15,511 bases of DNA, from positions 1-15,511 of the forward strand of contig JAZDOH010000077.1 of assembly GCA_043798815.1 (NCBI GenBank), read 5' to 3'. Below, piece after piece: positions 1-6,225 of the stretch. Numbering within the stretch: the stretch's first letter is position 1; each line of letters begins with the position of its first letter. The position numbers and the translations under genes are program-made. The DNA is from JAZDOH01 sp043798815 (lineage in GTDB: Bacteria > Patescibacteriota > Gracilibacteria > UM-FILTER-43-11). The notes under the pieces are model-generated. The model saw only the letters and a list, made by a program, of their open reading frames with translations. It had not been told where the DNA came from and did no database searches.

Positions 1-98
1 CGCCGCCCGACGACCCCGCGGGGGGTGGGGTTCCGGGAAATGAATGAACACAAAATAGATACGCCAATTTAAAACTCAAAAAAGTCAACTTATCTTTT

Positions 99-121
99 TG
101 GCTTTCTAAGGCCATTTTTTT
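99..121 (+). terminator. Intrinsic terminator of an off-window upstream gene
   Basis: TGGC (99-102) pairs with GCCA (111-114), extended by a G-U and a U-A pair around a short loop, and is followed directly by seven T (115-121). This is a compact rho-independent terminator shape. No coding sequence lies between 1 and 255 on either strand that I can support, so it most likely ends a gene located left of the window. Confidence 0.55.
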
Positions 122-150
122 AGTGGTATAAAAAAATTATACAATTTATC

Positions 151-177
151 TTGCCAAAAGAATCAGGCTTGTATAAA
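151..177 (+). promoter_or_regulatory. Candidate promoter for the winged-helix regulator
   Basis: TTGCCA (151-156) and TATAAA (172-177) are separated by 15 bases. The spacing is shorter than the usual 17, but the same TTGCCA-N15-TATAAA arrangement, with the same TTG before TATAAA, occurs upstream of rpsT at 8793-8819. A start near 184 would give a leader of about 84 bases. Confidence 0.4.
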
Positions 178-224
178 TTATGTGTACGCTCTAGCTCAAT
201 ACCAAAAGCAAACAGTAAAAATTC

Positions 225-243
225 CCCCGAATCCTTGTCGGGG
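225..243 (+). promoter_or_regulatory. Leader hairpin before the regulator gene
   Basis: CCCCGA (225-230) and TCGGGG (238-243) form a perfect 6-bp stem around a 7-base loop, with a T run five bases later (249-253). It could be a weak terminator or attenuator in the regulator's own leader. It sits only 24 bases before the proposed ATG at 268. Confidence 0.35.
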
Positions 244-267
244 CTGAGTTTTTAATTGCAATCATCC

Positions 268-843
268 ATGCTCAAAGCTCTATTCAGCTCTAATACCCGG
301 GTCAAACTACTCCACACGTTTTTACTCAATCCTGATGAAGAATACTTCATCCGCGAGCTCACGCGAAAACTGGATGAACAGATCAACTCCATTCGCCGGG
401 AACTCGATAATCTCAAAAAGATCGGTTTGCTCAGAAGCAAAATGCGCAATCGCAAAAAGTACTACCTGCTCAATCACGACTTTCCCATTTTCCAGGAGTT
501 GCGCAGTATTTTCTTAAAAGGCAGCAACACGGACGATGAATTGGTGAATAAGCTCCTTCAGCTGAGCGATATCGAGCTTTTGGTCTTGCATGGGGCTTTC
601 ATAGGAAAAGACGCGGCGGTGGATCTGCTTGTGGTGGGAAATGTGGACAAAACAGAGCTGCAAAACATTCTTTCCACGGCCACCAAGCCAAAATCCGATC
701 TCAAATTCGCCCTCATGACCCGCAAGGAATTTTTGTACCGCCTGGAATGCAAAGATAAATTCGTCCACCAGATTCTCGGCGACCCTTCGAGCCTCATTCC
801 TTTGAACAAACTCAAAAAAGAGCTGGAAAGAGTGCGTCTTTAA
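268..843 (+). CDS. Winged-helix transcriptional regulator with degenerate nucleotidyltransferase-like C-terminal domain
   Basis: A 191-residue protein. Residues about 1-70 are a winged helix: a first helix containing LFSSNTRVKLL, then a recognition region (FIRELTRKLD, INSIRRELDNLKKIGLL) and a wing ending in KKYYLL. This is the ArsR/MarR-like arrangement seen in many archaeal and CPR regulators. The C-terminal part (about 90-191) has the shape of a small Pol-beta-type nucleotidyltransferase domain, with LHGAFIG and VDLLVVGNVD, but the Gly-Ser and paired acidic residues of an active enzyme are not clearly kept, so I expect sensing or binding, not catalysis. The target is unknown. I prefer ATG at 268 over an in-frame TTG at 256, because the helix begins right after it; neither has a ribosome binding site. 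It has its own promoter and leader hairpin and is followed by a 117-base gap before rplS. Confidence 0.7.
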   Translation: MLKALFSSNTRVKLLHTFLLNPDEEYFIRELTRKLDEQINSIRRELDNLKKIGLLRSKMRNRKKYYLLNHDFPIFQELRSIFLKGSNTDDELVNKLLQLSDIELLVLHGAFIGKDAAVDLLVVGNVDKTELQNILSTATKPKSDLKFALMTRKEFLYRLECKDKFVHQILGDPSSLIPLNKLKKELERVRL

Positions 844-850
844 AAATCCC

Positions 851-879
851 TTGCAATCTTAGTGAAAGACTTTTAAAGT
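851..879 (+). promoter_or_regulatory. Candidate rplS promoter
   Basis: TTGCAA (851-856) with TAAAGT (874-879, N17) or TTTAAA (872-877, N15). Transcription would start near 886, leaving a leader of about 75 bases that contains the two CCCGCC hairpins. Confidence 0.35.
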
Positions 880-899
880 GTACTGGCTTTAAAATTTGT

Positions 900-929
900 C
901 CCGCCAAAAGTGGGATCCCGCCAAGGCGG
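900..929 (+). promoter_or_regulatory. Twin small hairpins in rplS leader, possible autoregulatory site
   Basis: CCCGC (900-904) pairs with GTGGG (910-914) including one G-U. CCGC (918-921) pairs with GCGG (926-929). Both arms begin with CCCGCCAA, a string seen again in the apical hairpin of the rplJ leader at 6249-6256. L19 leader RNAs are known in other bacteria. I cannot match this one to a described family, so regulation is an inference from position. Confidence 0.3.
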
Positions 930-960
930 TTGATAATTTAAAATTTAAAATTCCGAAGGT

Positions 961-1440
961 ATGCATCCTCTCATCGCAGAAGCACAAAAAGATCAGCTTA
1001 AAAACGTCCCGACGCTCCGTCCGGGATACACGGTGCGCATTCACCAAAAGATCAAAGAAGGCGAAAAAGAACGCGTCCAGATTTTTGAAGGACTGGTGAT
1101 CGCCATCGGTCATGGCCAGGGGGTCGAAAAAACCATCACGGTGCGCAAGGTGGTGGAAGGAATCGGGGTGGAAAAGGTTTTCCCATTGCATTCAAGCACC
1201 CTTGTTAAAATCGAGGTCAAAAAAGAAGCTCGCGTGCGCCGCGGAAAACTGTACTACATGCGCAAGTTGTTCGGTAAATCAGCCCGCTTGCAGGAACGCC
1301 ATTTAACGGATGACGAGCGTGCCGCCGAGGAAGCCAAACGGGAAGCGCTAATCGAAGAAGCGGTGCAAGCGGAAAACAAGCGCAAAGCGGAAGAGGCCGC
1401 CAATGCTTCCGAAGGCACTGAAACGACTGCCTCCGCATAA
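961..1440 (+). CDS. rplS: Large ribosomal subunit protein bL19, extended form
   Basis: bL19 lies at the interface of the 30S and 50S subunits. Residues 1-112 match the family throughout: LRPGYTVRIHQKIKEGEKERVQIFEGLVIA near residues 19-48, ITVRKVVEGIGVEKVFPLHS at about 59-78, and KKEARVRRGKLYYMR ending near 101. The usual family length is about 115 residues. Here a further tail of about 48 residues, rich in Ala, Glu and Lys, runs to residue 159 and looks like a charged helix or disordered region. The start follows an AT-rich leader; a GAAGG lies directly against the ATG, too close to act as a Shine-Dalgarno. Its usual partners trmD and rimM are absent. The promoter of the next gene begins on the base after the stop codon. 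Confidence 0.95.
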   Translation: MHPLIAEAQKDQLKNVPTLRPGYTVRIHQKIKEGEKERVQIFEGLVIAIGHGQGVEKTITVRKVVEGIGVEKVFPLHSSTLVKIEVKKEARVRRGKLYYMRKLFGKSARLQERHLTDDERAAEEAKREALIEEAVQAENKRKAEEAANASEGTETTASA

Positions 1441-1449
1441 TGGTATAAT
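1441..1449 (+). promoter_or_regulatory. Extended -10 promoter for leaderless csaB-like gene
   Basis: TGG (1441-1443) followed by a perfect TATAAT (1444-1449). The position 17 bases upstream carries no recognisable -35, which fits an extended -10 promoter. Only six bases separate TATAAT from the ATG at 1456, so transcription is expected to start at or next to the A of the start codon. Confidence 0.65.
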
Positions 1450-1455
1450 ACGGCC

Positions 1456-2550
1456 ATGCGCGTCGGGATCATCGGCAATTATGGGGCCACGAACGTCGGA
1501 GATGATGCCATTCTCTCAGCGGTTTTAAAGGCACACCCCGATCACGAATGCACGGTTTTTTCAGCGAATCCGGAGCTCACGGAGCGGCAGTTCAACGTTC
1601 CGTCCGTCCCCCTATTCCCCTTGGGCTTTCGTTCATTTTTTAAACATGGCTTTTTTCGATCCATCAGGGCTTTGCGCGGACAAGACGTCATCATTTTTGG
1701 AGGGGGAGGATTATTTCAGGACGATCGCCTGTATGCCTGTTTTTTGTGGGCCTGGCAGTTGGCTTGGGTGTATTGGCTTAAAAAACCGCTTTTTGTTTAC
1801 GCGTTGGGGGTTGGGCCACTCCGGACTCGCCTCGGCCGTTGGCTCACTCGTCGGGCTTTGGGCCAGGCGGATGTGATCACGGTACGGGATGAATCGTCAC
1901 GACAGCTCCTGATCAGCCTTGGCCTGACGGAAGGGGAAATCCACGTGACGGCAGACCCTGCCCTTCTCCTAAAACCCCATTCGCTCCACGTCGAACGGAC
2001 CAAGGGGTTGGTTTTGGTTTCACTTCGCCCCTGGCTCACGCACAACGCCAAAACACTCGAGGTGTTTACTGAATTTTTGCTCAAGCTCAAAAACGAAAGA
2101 CACACCCGCTTCATTTTTGTCTGCATGCAATCCATCCGCGAGCACGATCGCGCCCTGCTGGAGCCGCTCGCCAGACGCGTTGGCGGCGAGTTGTGGGCGC
2201 CGACAAACTTCGCGGAACTCCTCGCCAAACTGCAGCAGGCGGAATTCGCCATCGGCATGCGCTTCCACTTTCTCATTGCGGCTCTGCTGGCCGACACGCC
2301 CGTGTTGCCCATCGCCTACAGCCCCAAAGTCCATGCTCTTTTTGCCGGAACGTCCCTCGAATCCTATTTGCTTTCCGTGGAAGAACTCAGCACCGAAAGC
2401 TTGTGGGATTTATGGAAACGCCTGTCCGTGGATTACAACAATGTGAAGGTTTATGAGCGCAAACGAGCGGAGGCATTGAAAGAAATGGCTGAGCAAAATA
2501 TCACCTTGTTTCATCGATTCATTCAAGATCTCTTGACCGAAGTTCATTAG
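1456..2550 (+). CDS. csaB: Polysaccharide pyruvyl transferase, CsaB family
   Basis: A 364-residue protein, the family's usual size. CsaB transfers pyruvate from phosphoenolpyruvate as a ketal to a sugar of the secondary cell-wall polymer, the anchor for SLH-domain S-layer proteins in Gram-positives. The sequence shows the N-terminal GNYGATNVGDDAIL motif (7-20), the glycine-rich IIFGGGGLFQDD segment (about 79-90), ALGVGPL (116-122), ADPALLL in the middle, and GMRFH (267-271) near the catalytic region, followed by the typical SPKVHALF segment. No signal peptide is seen; the enzyme is cytoplasmic or loosely membrane-associated. The start is set by the promoter at 1441-1449, which implies a leaderless message, and by the motif starting at residue 7. 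The polymer itself is not identified from this window, but an LCP-family gene lies at 7363-8790. The symbol is by family; the substrate may differ. Confidence 0.85.
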   Translation: MRVGIIGNYGATNVGDDAILSAVLKAHPDHECTVFSANPELTERQFNVPSVPLFPLGFRSFFKHGFFRSIRALRGQDVIIFGGGGLFQDDRLYACFLWAWQLAWVYWLKKPLFVYALGVGPLRTRLGRWLTRRALGQADVITVRDESSRQLLISLGLTEGEIHVTADPALLLKPHSLHVERTKGLVLVSLRPWLTHNAKTLEVFTEFLLKLKNERHTRFIFVCMQSIREHDRALLEPLARRVGGELWAPTNFAELLAKLQQAEFAIGMRFHFLIAALLADTPVLPIAYSPKVHALFAGTSLESYLLSVEELSTESLWDLWKRLSVDYNNVKVYERKRAEALKEMAEQNITLFHRFIQDLLTEVH

Positions 2551-2561
2551 AATGCTAAATT
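2533..2561 (+). promoter_or_regulatory. rplU promoter inside the end of csaB
   Basis: TTGACC (2533-2538), a spacer of 17 bases, TGC just before the -10, and TAAATT (2556-2561). The predicted start, about 2568, lies within two bases of the rplU ATG at 2570, so the message would be leaderless or nearly so. Confidence 0.55.
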
Positions 2562-2569
2562 GACGCGGC

Positions 2570-2878
2570 ATGTTTGCTATTGTAGAAATCGCCGGCAGCC
2601 AGCATAAGGTAAAAAAGGGGGATATCCTCAGTGTTGAAAAACAACTGGGAAAAGAAGGCGAAAAGCTGGCCACAGACAAAGTCCTCCTTAAATTTGACGG
2701 TAAAACCGCAGAAGTCGGTACGCCGTATTTAAAGGGAGCCAAGGTGGAATACACCATTCAGACTCACGGCCGTGGCGAAAAGATTCGCGTGTTCAAGAAG
2801 AAATCCAAAAAACGCTTCCAAAAAACGCAAGGTCATCGCCAATCCTACAGCCGCATCGAAATCACAGCGGTTCATTGA
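2570..2878 (+). CDS. rplU: Large ribosomal subunit protein bL21
   Basis: A 102-residue protein of normal length for bL21, a 23S rRNA-binding protein of the large subunit. The hallmark N-terminus (FAIVEIAGSQHKVKKGD, residues 2-18), the central VGTPYLKGAKVEYTI segment, and the basic C-terminal KKKSKKRFQKTQGHRQSYSRI stretch are all present. In most bacteria rplU is followed by rpmA (L27). Here it stands alone, and its last seven bases overlap the convergent pseudouridine synthase gene. There is no Shine-Dalgarno; the start codon lies about two bases from the predicted transcription start. Confidence 0.95.
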   Translation: MFAIVEIAGSQHKVKKGDILSVEKQLGKEGEKLATDKVLLKFDGKTAEVGTPYLKGAKVEYTIQTHGRGEKIRVFKKKSKKRFQKTQGHRQSYSRIEITAVH

Positions 2879-3798
2879 TTTTTAAGTCGCTTGAGCGTTT
2901 GTTCCAGCTCTTTGGGCAAAGGCGCTTTTAAGGTGAGCTTTCGTCCTGTTTTGGGGTGTTTTAATTCCAGATAAGCCGCATGCAGGAATTGTCGTTTTAA
3001 GCCAAAGGTTTCCAGTTTTTCATTCACCTTTTCGTCCCCATACTCCTTGTCTCCGCACACGGGGTGGCCGATGGAGGCAAAGTGGACGCGAATCTGATGA
3101 GTGCGGCCGGTGACGATCTGAACTTCGGTCAGGCTGTAGCTACCTACAAACTCCAGGACTTTGTAATGAGTGAGGGCGTATTTGGCGGTTTTGCTCGCGG
3201 ATATCCGTATTTTCTCGCCCCCCTTCATCAAAGGAGCTTCAATACTGCCTTCGGCGGGAGTCAGATGCCCCTTGAGCAAGGCGATGTATTTTTTTACCAC
3301 CGTCCGCGCCTCCCATTGCCTGGCAAGGGCGTGATGAGTTTTGTCGTTTTTGGCGACCACAATGAGCCCTGAGGTATCTTTGTCCAGCCGGTGGACGATG
3401 CCCGGCCTCTTTTCTCCGCCAATGCCGCTCAGGTCTTTGCAATGGTGCATGAGCGCGTTCACCAACGTTCCCGCCACATGCGCGCCATGGTCTGTGGGGT
3501 GCGTAACCATGCCGGCGGGCTTGTTGACCACAATCAAATCCTTGTCTTCACGCACGACATTGAGCTTGATGTTCTCGGGCTGAATGCCGATTTCTTTCAG
3601 CGAAGGAATGATCACGATGATTTCATCCCCTTCGCCAACGCGATGGGCGACTTTGGTGGTTTTTTTATGATTCACAAAAACCGATCCGCACTTGATGAGT
3701 TTTTGAATGAAACTCCGGGTAAGGTCGGGTTTGACTTGCTGAAGGTATTGGTCGAGCCGCAGCCCTTTCTCCTCTGATTTGACGTTATAATGACGCAC
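2872..3798 (-). CDS. rluD: RluA/RluD-family 23S rRNA pseudouridine synthase
   Basis: A 308-residue enzyme that converts uridine to pseudouridine in RNA, probably in 23S rRNA by family. Residues about 11-65 form an S4 RNA-binding domain (GLRLDQYLQQ, FIQKLIKCGSVFVN). The catalytic domain begins near residue 80 with DLIVVNKPAGMVTHP, and the family active-site motif HRLDKDTSG lies at 136-144, with Asp139 the expected nucleophile. A later GRTHQIRVHFASIGHPVCGD block is also diagnostic. The start is GTG at 3798; it fits because family members begin a few residues before the S4 GLRLD motif. The exact uridines modified, RluD-like or RluA-like, cannot be told from sequence alone, so the symbol is tentative. 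It converges on rplU and diverges from the gene at 3887. Confidence 0.9.
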   Translation of the reverse strand: MRHYNVKSEEKGLRLDQYLQQVKPDLTRSFIQKLIKCGSVFVNHKKTTKVAHRVGEGDEIIVIIPSLKEIGIQPENIKLNVVREDKDLIVVNKPAGMVTHPTDHGAHVAGTLVNALMHHCKDLSGIGGEKRPGIVHRLDKDTSGLIVVAKNDKTHHALARQWEARTVVKKYIALLKGHLTPAEGSIEAPLMKGGEKIRISASKTAKYALTHYKVLEFVGSYSLTEVQIVTGRTHQIRVHFASIGHPVCGDKEYGDEKVNEKLETFGLKRQFLHAAYLELKHPKTGRKLTLKAPLPKELEQTLKRLKNQ

Positions 3799-3834
3799 GG
3801 CAAATACGATATATTAAAAAAATATTTAAAGCAG

Positions 3835-3863
3835 TTGACATTCTATGCGCTACATGCTACCTT
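3835..3863 (+). promoter_or_regulatory. Promoter of the frameshifted unknown gene
   Basis: A perfect TTGACA (3835-3840), a spacer of 17 bases, TGC, then TACCTT (3858-3863). The -10 is weak, but the consensus -35 and TGn element compensate. Expected start near 3870, leaving about 17 bases before ATG at 3887. It lies inside the longest open frame that could be drawn back to 3790, which argues against a start there. Confidence 0.5.
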
Positions 3864-3886
3864 AACAACCTCTAATAATAATTTTT

Positions 3887-4899
3887 ATGTCCTCCACAAT
3901 AGAAGACGCTCTCGTTGTTTTAGATTAGAGCAAACAGGTGATGATGCAAAACTGGTTACTCATTATGCACGGTTGGTCGCTTTGACGGAAAGAGCACGCC
4001 CCAGAGTTACTGATACTCTTGATGGCGCTGCCCCAGCCGATACTACCCCGGCTCCTGCTCCGTCTGTGCAAGCCCCGACCCTCGCTTTGCTTACCGAAGA
4101 TGTCCGCCGTTATGGCGAAGCCAGCGAGATTTTCGGCGTGCAGGGATTTTTTGGTCCGGCGGCAAATAAGAAGACATACGGAATTGAAACGCCTTCAGCA
4201 ATTGTTCCTCCTATTACTTTCCCTCCAGCATTCCTTGAAAGATGCAAAGCCGCAGGCGGCCAGCTTCGTCTGCATGTGGATCAATGCCCTGACGGCAGCC
4301 CTTTGACCATGCCTGCCATGCACCGCCTTACCGCGCAGCGGTGGGGCAGGGAAGACAACAAGGGCAAACTTTTATGCGACACAGCTGGCTGGAAGGCCTC
4401 CGAACCGTTTTACACCAAAAGAGTCCCGCGTCCAGGCTGGCGTGTCGTGTTTCCTGATATTGTCGCAGGTACAACTGATTTAGATGATATTACCCAGACA
4501 GGACTCCTCATTGCTGAGGTTACACGGCTATTCCAAGGTACACCCATGCCTAAAGTTCTCGAAGACGCCATTGCAGATTTTGAAGCCAGAAAAGCGGAAA
4601 TCAGAGATAAAATGGAAAGCGATCAATGGCCACAAGCTTCTGAAGCCATTGAAGGTTTTGCCTTCAGCGGGCTTGCCCGCCCCATTCCACAGGAATTAAC
4701 GGATATCATGGCTGTTAACTTGGAATGTGCCGGCACAAGACCTTTTGAAAATATTTATACTCGCACCCCTGTCCGCTCCTCGGACGGCTACCTGGTGAAC
4801 GCCGGCTACTTCGATTTGGATGGCGCGTACGTCCACGACGATCACCCGGGCGATGCCGATCCGAATATCGGTGCTTCGCTCTCTCTGCAGTCTTGGTAA
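3887..4899 (+). CDS. Lineage-specific protein of unknown function, apparent -1 frameshift near 3925
   Basis: I do not recognise the family. The ATG at 3887, placed normally behind the promoter, opens MSSTIEDALVVLD and then meets TAG at 3926-3928. The frame that carries the rest of the protein begins exactly there (LEQTGDDAKLV, from 3925) and runs to 4899. Adding one T to the TT at 3925-3926 would join both parts as VVLDLEQTGDD, about 337 residues. The body has an N-terminal helical stretch, an Ala/Pro/Thr-rich linker (APADTTPAPAPSVQAP), a central Trp/Pro-rich globular region (PRPGWRVVFPDIVAGTT), a charged helix (VLEDAIADFEARKAEIRDKM), and a beta-rich C-terminus (GYLVNAGYFDLDGAYVHDD). No signal peptide or membrane segment. 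Alternatives are a sequencing error, a real pseudogene, programmed frameshifting, or internal initiation. Confidence 0.6.
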
Positions 4900-4929
4900 T
4901 TTGATCTTTGTGATTTGAAAATTTGACGT

Positions 4930-4957
4930 CCCCTGTTTTTTTAGAGCGGGTTTTTTT
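4930..4957 (+). terminator. Weak intrinsic terminator after the unknown gene
   Basis: CCCCT (4930-4934) pairs with AGCGGG (4945-4950), five pairs with one bulged C, around a 10-base loop, and is followed by seven T (4951-4957). The stem is short, so the call is moderate. Confidence 0.45.
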
Positions 4958-4973
4958 ATCCATGTAAAATATG

Positions 4974-5002
4974 TTGCCTTCTGTTAATATGCATGGTAGA
5001 AT
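4974..5002 (+). promoter_or_regulatory. Extended -10 promoter for leaderless AAA_14 ATPase gene
   Basis: TTGCCT (4974-4979), a spacer of 17 bases, TGG (4994-4996), and TAGAAT (4997-5002). The ATG at 5009 begins seven bases after the end of the -10, exactly where transcription should start. Confidence 0.65.
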
Positions 5003-5008
5003 AGAACC

Positions 5009-6166
5009 ATGATTGATAGATCCATTCAATTGCCGGTAGAAAAAAGTTTTTTTCTTTTTGGACCGCGCCAGACAGGCAAAAGCACTCTTTTAAGGGGGCG
5101 ATTTAACCAGAATTATTCTTATTGGTATGATTTGTTAAAGACAGAAATGTTTACGCAGTTCATTGCCTATCCCCATCTTTTTCGGGAGCAGGTCATGGGG
5201 CGGGATAAAAAGATAACTCATATTGTCGTTGATGAAGTGCAACGAATTCCGGAGCTTTTAAATGAAATTCACTGGATGATGGAACAGCCTGATAGTCCGG
5301 TTTTTGTTCTTACCGGGAGCAGCGCCAGGAAATTAAAACGTTCAAAAGCCAATTTGCTGGCAGGGCGCGCTCTCACTTTCAATCTTTACCCTCTGACATT
5401 TTCTGAACTAGGGAACAAATTCGTGCTAACCAAAGCGCTCCGATTTGGTTCGCTCCCAGGCGTTTATTTCGAGCCGTCAGCGGAAGCGGCCGCGGATCGT
5501 TTGCGCGCTTATGTGGAAACATATTTAAAGGAAGAAATACAATTAGAAGCGCAGGTCAGGAACCTGAGCCCTTTCATCCGTTTTCTTTCCATCGCCGCTT
5601 TTGAGAACGGCAATCAGATCAATTATTCCGGCATCGCCCAGTCGATGGGGATCACTTACCAAACAGTCAAAAGTTATTTTGAAATTCTGGAAGACACGCT
5701 GATCGGCCGGTTTTTGTATCCTTATTCTAAATCGATTCGCAAACGACTTTCAAAACATCCAAAGTTTTATTTTTTTGATACGGGCGTCACGCGCGCCTTG
5801 ACCCAAAAACTCACCGTTCCGCTGTCGCCGCATACGCCGGATTTTGGAAACGCTTTTGAGCAATTTGTTATTCTGGAAATCATGCGGATGGCCCATTACC
5901 AAAAAAAAGACTGGAGTTTTTCTTATTACAGAACCGCCAATGGGGCGGAAGTGGATTTGATCATTGAACAGCCTTCGGGGAAAACCGTTGCCGTGGAAAT
6001 AAAAGCGGCGAACATGATTACCCCGGCACACCTTAAAGGACTTAAATCGTTTCATGAGGTTTGCCCGTCCGCCGAACTTTTTTGCGTGAGTCTGGAACCT
6101 TATCAGCGCAAAAACAACGGTATTACGATTATTCCATGGCAAAGAGCGGTCAGCCTGGAGTTTTGA
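5009..6166 (+). CDS. AAA_14 / DUF4143 ATP-binding protein
   Basis: A 385-residue protein with the standard layout of this widespread but poorly understood family. The N-terminal ATPase domain has Walker A GPRQTGKST (18-26), Walker B HIVVDEVQ (71-78) and the sensor-like LTGSSARKLKR (101-111). The DUF4143 region follows, with YVETYLKEEI, a winged-helix-like segment (INYSGIAQSMGITYQTVKSYFEIL) and KFYFFDTGVTRAL. The end carries a PD-(D/E)xK-like signature, EVDLIIE (about 314-320) and VAVEIKAAN (about 328-336). Family members have been discussed as nuclease-like or mobile-associated, but no function is established. The start is fixed by the promoter at 4974-5002. It lies just upstream of the rplJ regulatory region, with 234 bases between; no repeats or target duplications mark it as inserted. 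Confidence 0.85.
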   Translation: MIDRSIQLPVEKSFFLFGPRQTGKSTLLRGRFNQNYSYWYDLLKTEMFTQFIAYPHLFREQVMGRDKKITHIVVDEVQRIPELLNEIHWMMEQPDSPVFVLTGSSARKLKRSKANLLAGRALTFNLYPLTFSELGNKFVLTKALRFGSLPGVYFEPSAEAAADRLRAYVETYLKEEIQLEAQVRNLSPFIRFLSIAAFENGNQINYSGIAQSMGITYQTVKSYFEILEDTLIGRFLYPYSKSIRKRLSKHPKFYFFDTGVTRALTQKLTVPLSPHTPDFGNAFEQFVILEIMRMAHYQKKDWSFSYYRTANGAEVDLIIEQPSGKTVAVEIKAANMITPAHLKGLKSFHEVCPSAELFCVSLEPYQRKNNGITIIPWQRAVSLEF

Positions 6167-6169
6167 AAT

Positions 6170-6191
6170 TTAAAAAACATTTAAAAAACAT
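6170..6191 (+). repeat. Tandem 11-mer A-tracts (UP-element-like)
   Basis: TTAAAAAACAT occurs twice in a row (6170-6180, 6181-6191), directly abutting the TTGACA of the rplJ promoter. The 11-base period puts both A-tracts on the same helix face, as in UP elements that contact the RNA polymerase alpha C-terminal domains. Confidence 0.55.
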
Positions 6192-6218
6192 TTGACATTT
6201 TTTATCGAATCATAGAAA
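6192..6218 (+). promoter_or_regulatory. rplJ operon promoter
   Basis: A perfect TTGACA (6192-6197), then TAGAAA (6213-6218) after 15 bases. Transcription should begin near 6225, one base before the L10-type leader. The spacing is short but recurs elsewhere in the window. Confidence 0.55.
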
Positions 6219-6225
6219 CTACCCC

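Noticed and set aside
1..40. GC-rich start of the window containing CCCCGCGGGG
   Set aside because: Unlike the AT-rich bases after it, but too short and too close to the edge to interpret; it may be the tail of an upstream feature or a contig-end artefact.
256..267. TTG start four codons upstream for the winged-helix regulator
   Set aside because: No ribosome binding site or family support, and the ATG at 268 begins right at the first helix.
1797..2312. 171-residue minus-strand frame inside the csaB-like gene
   Set aside because: Ser/Arg-rich product typical of antisense frames of a real gene; no start signals.
3391..3777. 128-residue plus-strand frame inside rluD
   Set aside because: Antisense shadow of a clearly coding, motif-bearing pseudouridine synthase; its translation resembles no protein and has no promoter.
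3790..3886. Start of the unknown gene at ATG 3790, giving a 369-residue protein
   Set aside because: The segment overlaps the promoter (TTGACA at 3835) and reads MTHGKYDILKKYLKQ..., unlike the acidic, Ala-rich body. A better ATG at 3887 follows the promoter but needs one base to restore frame.
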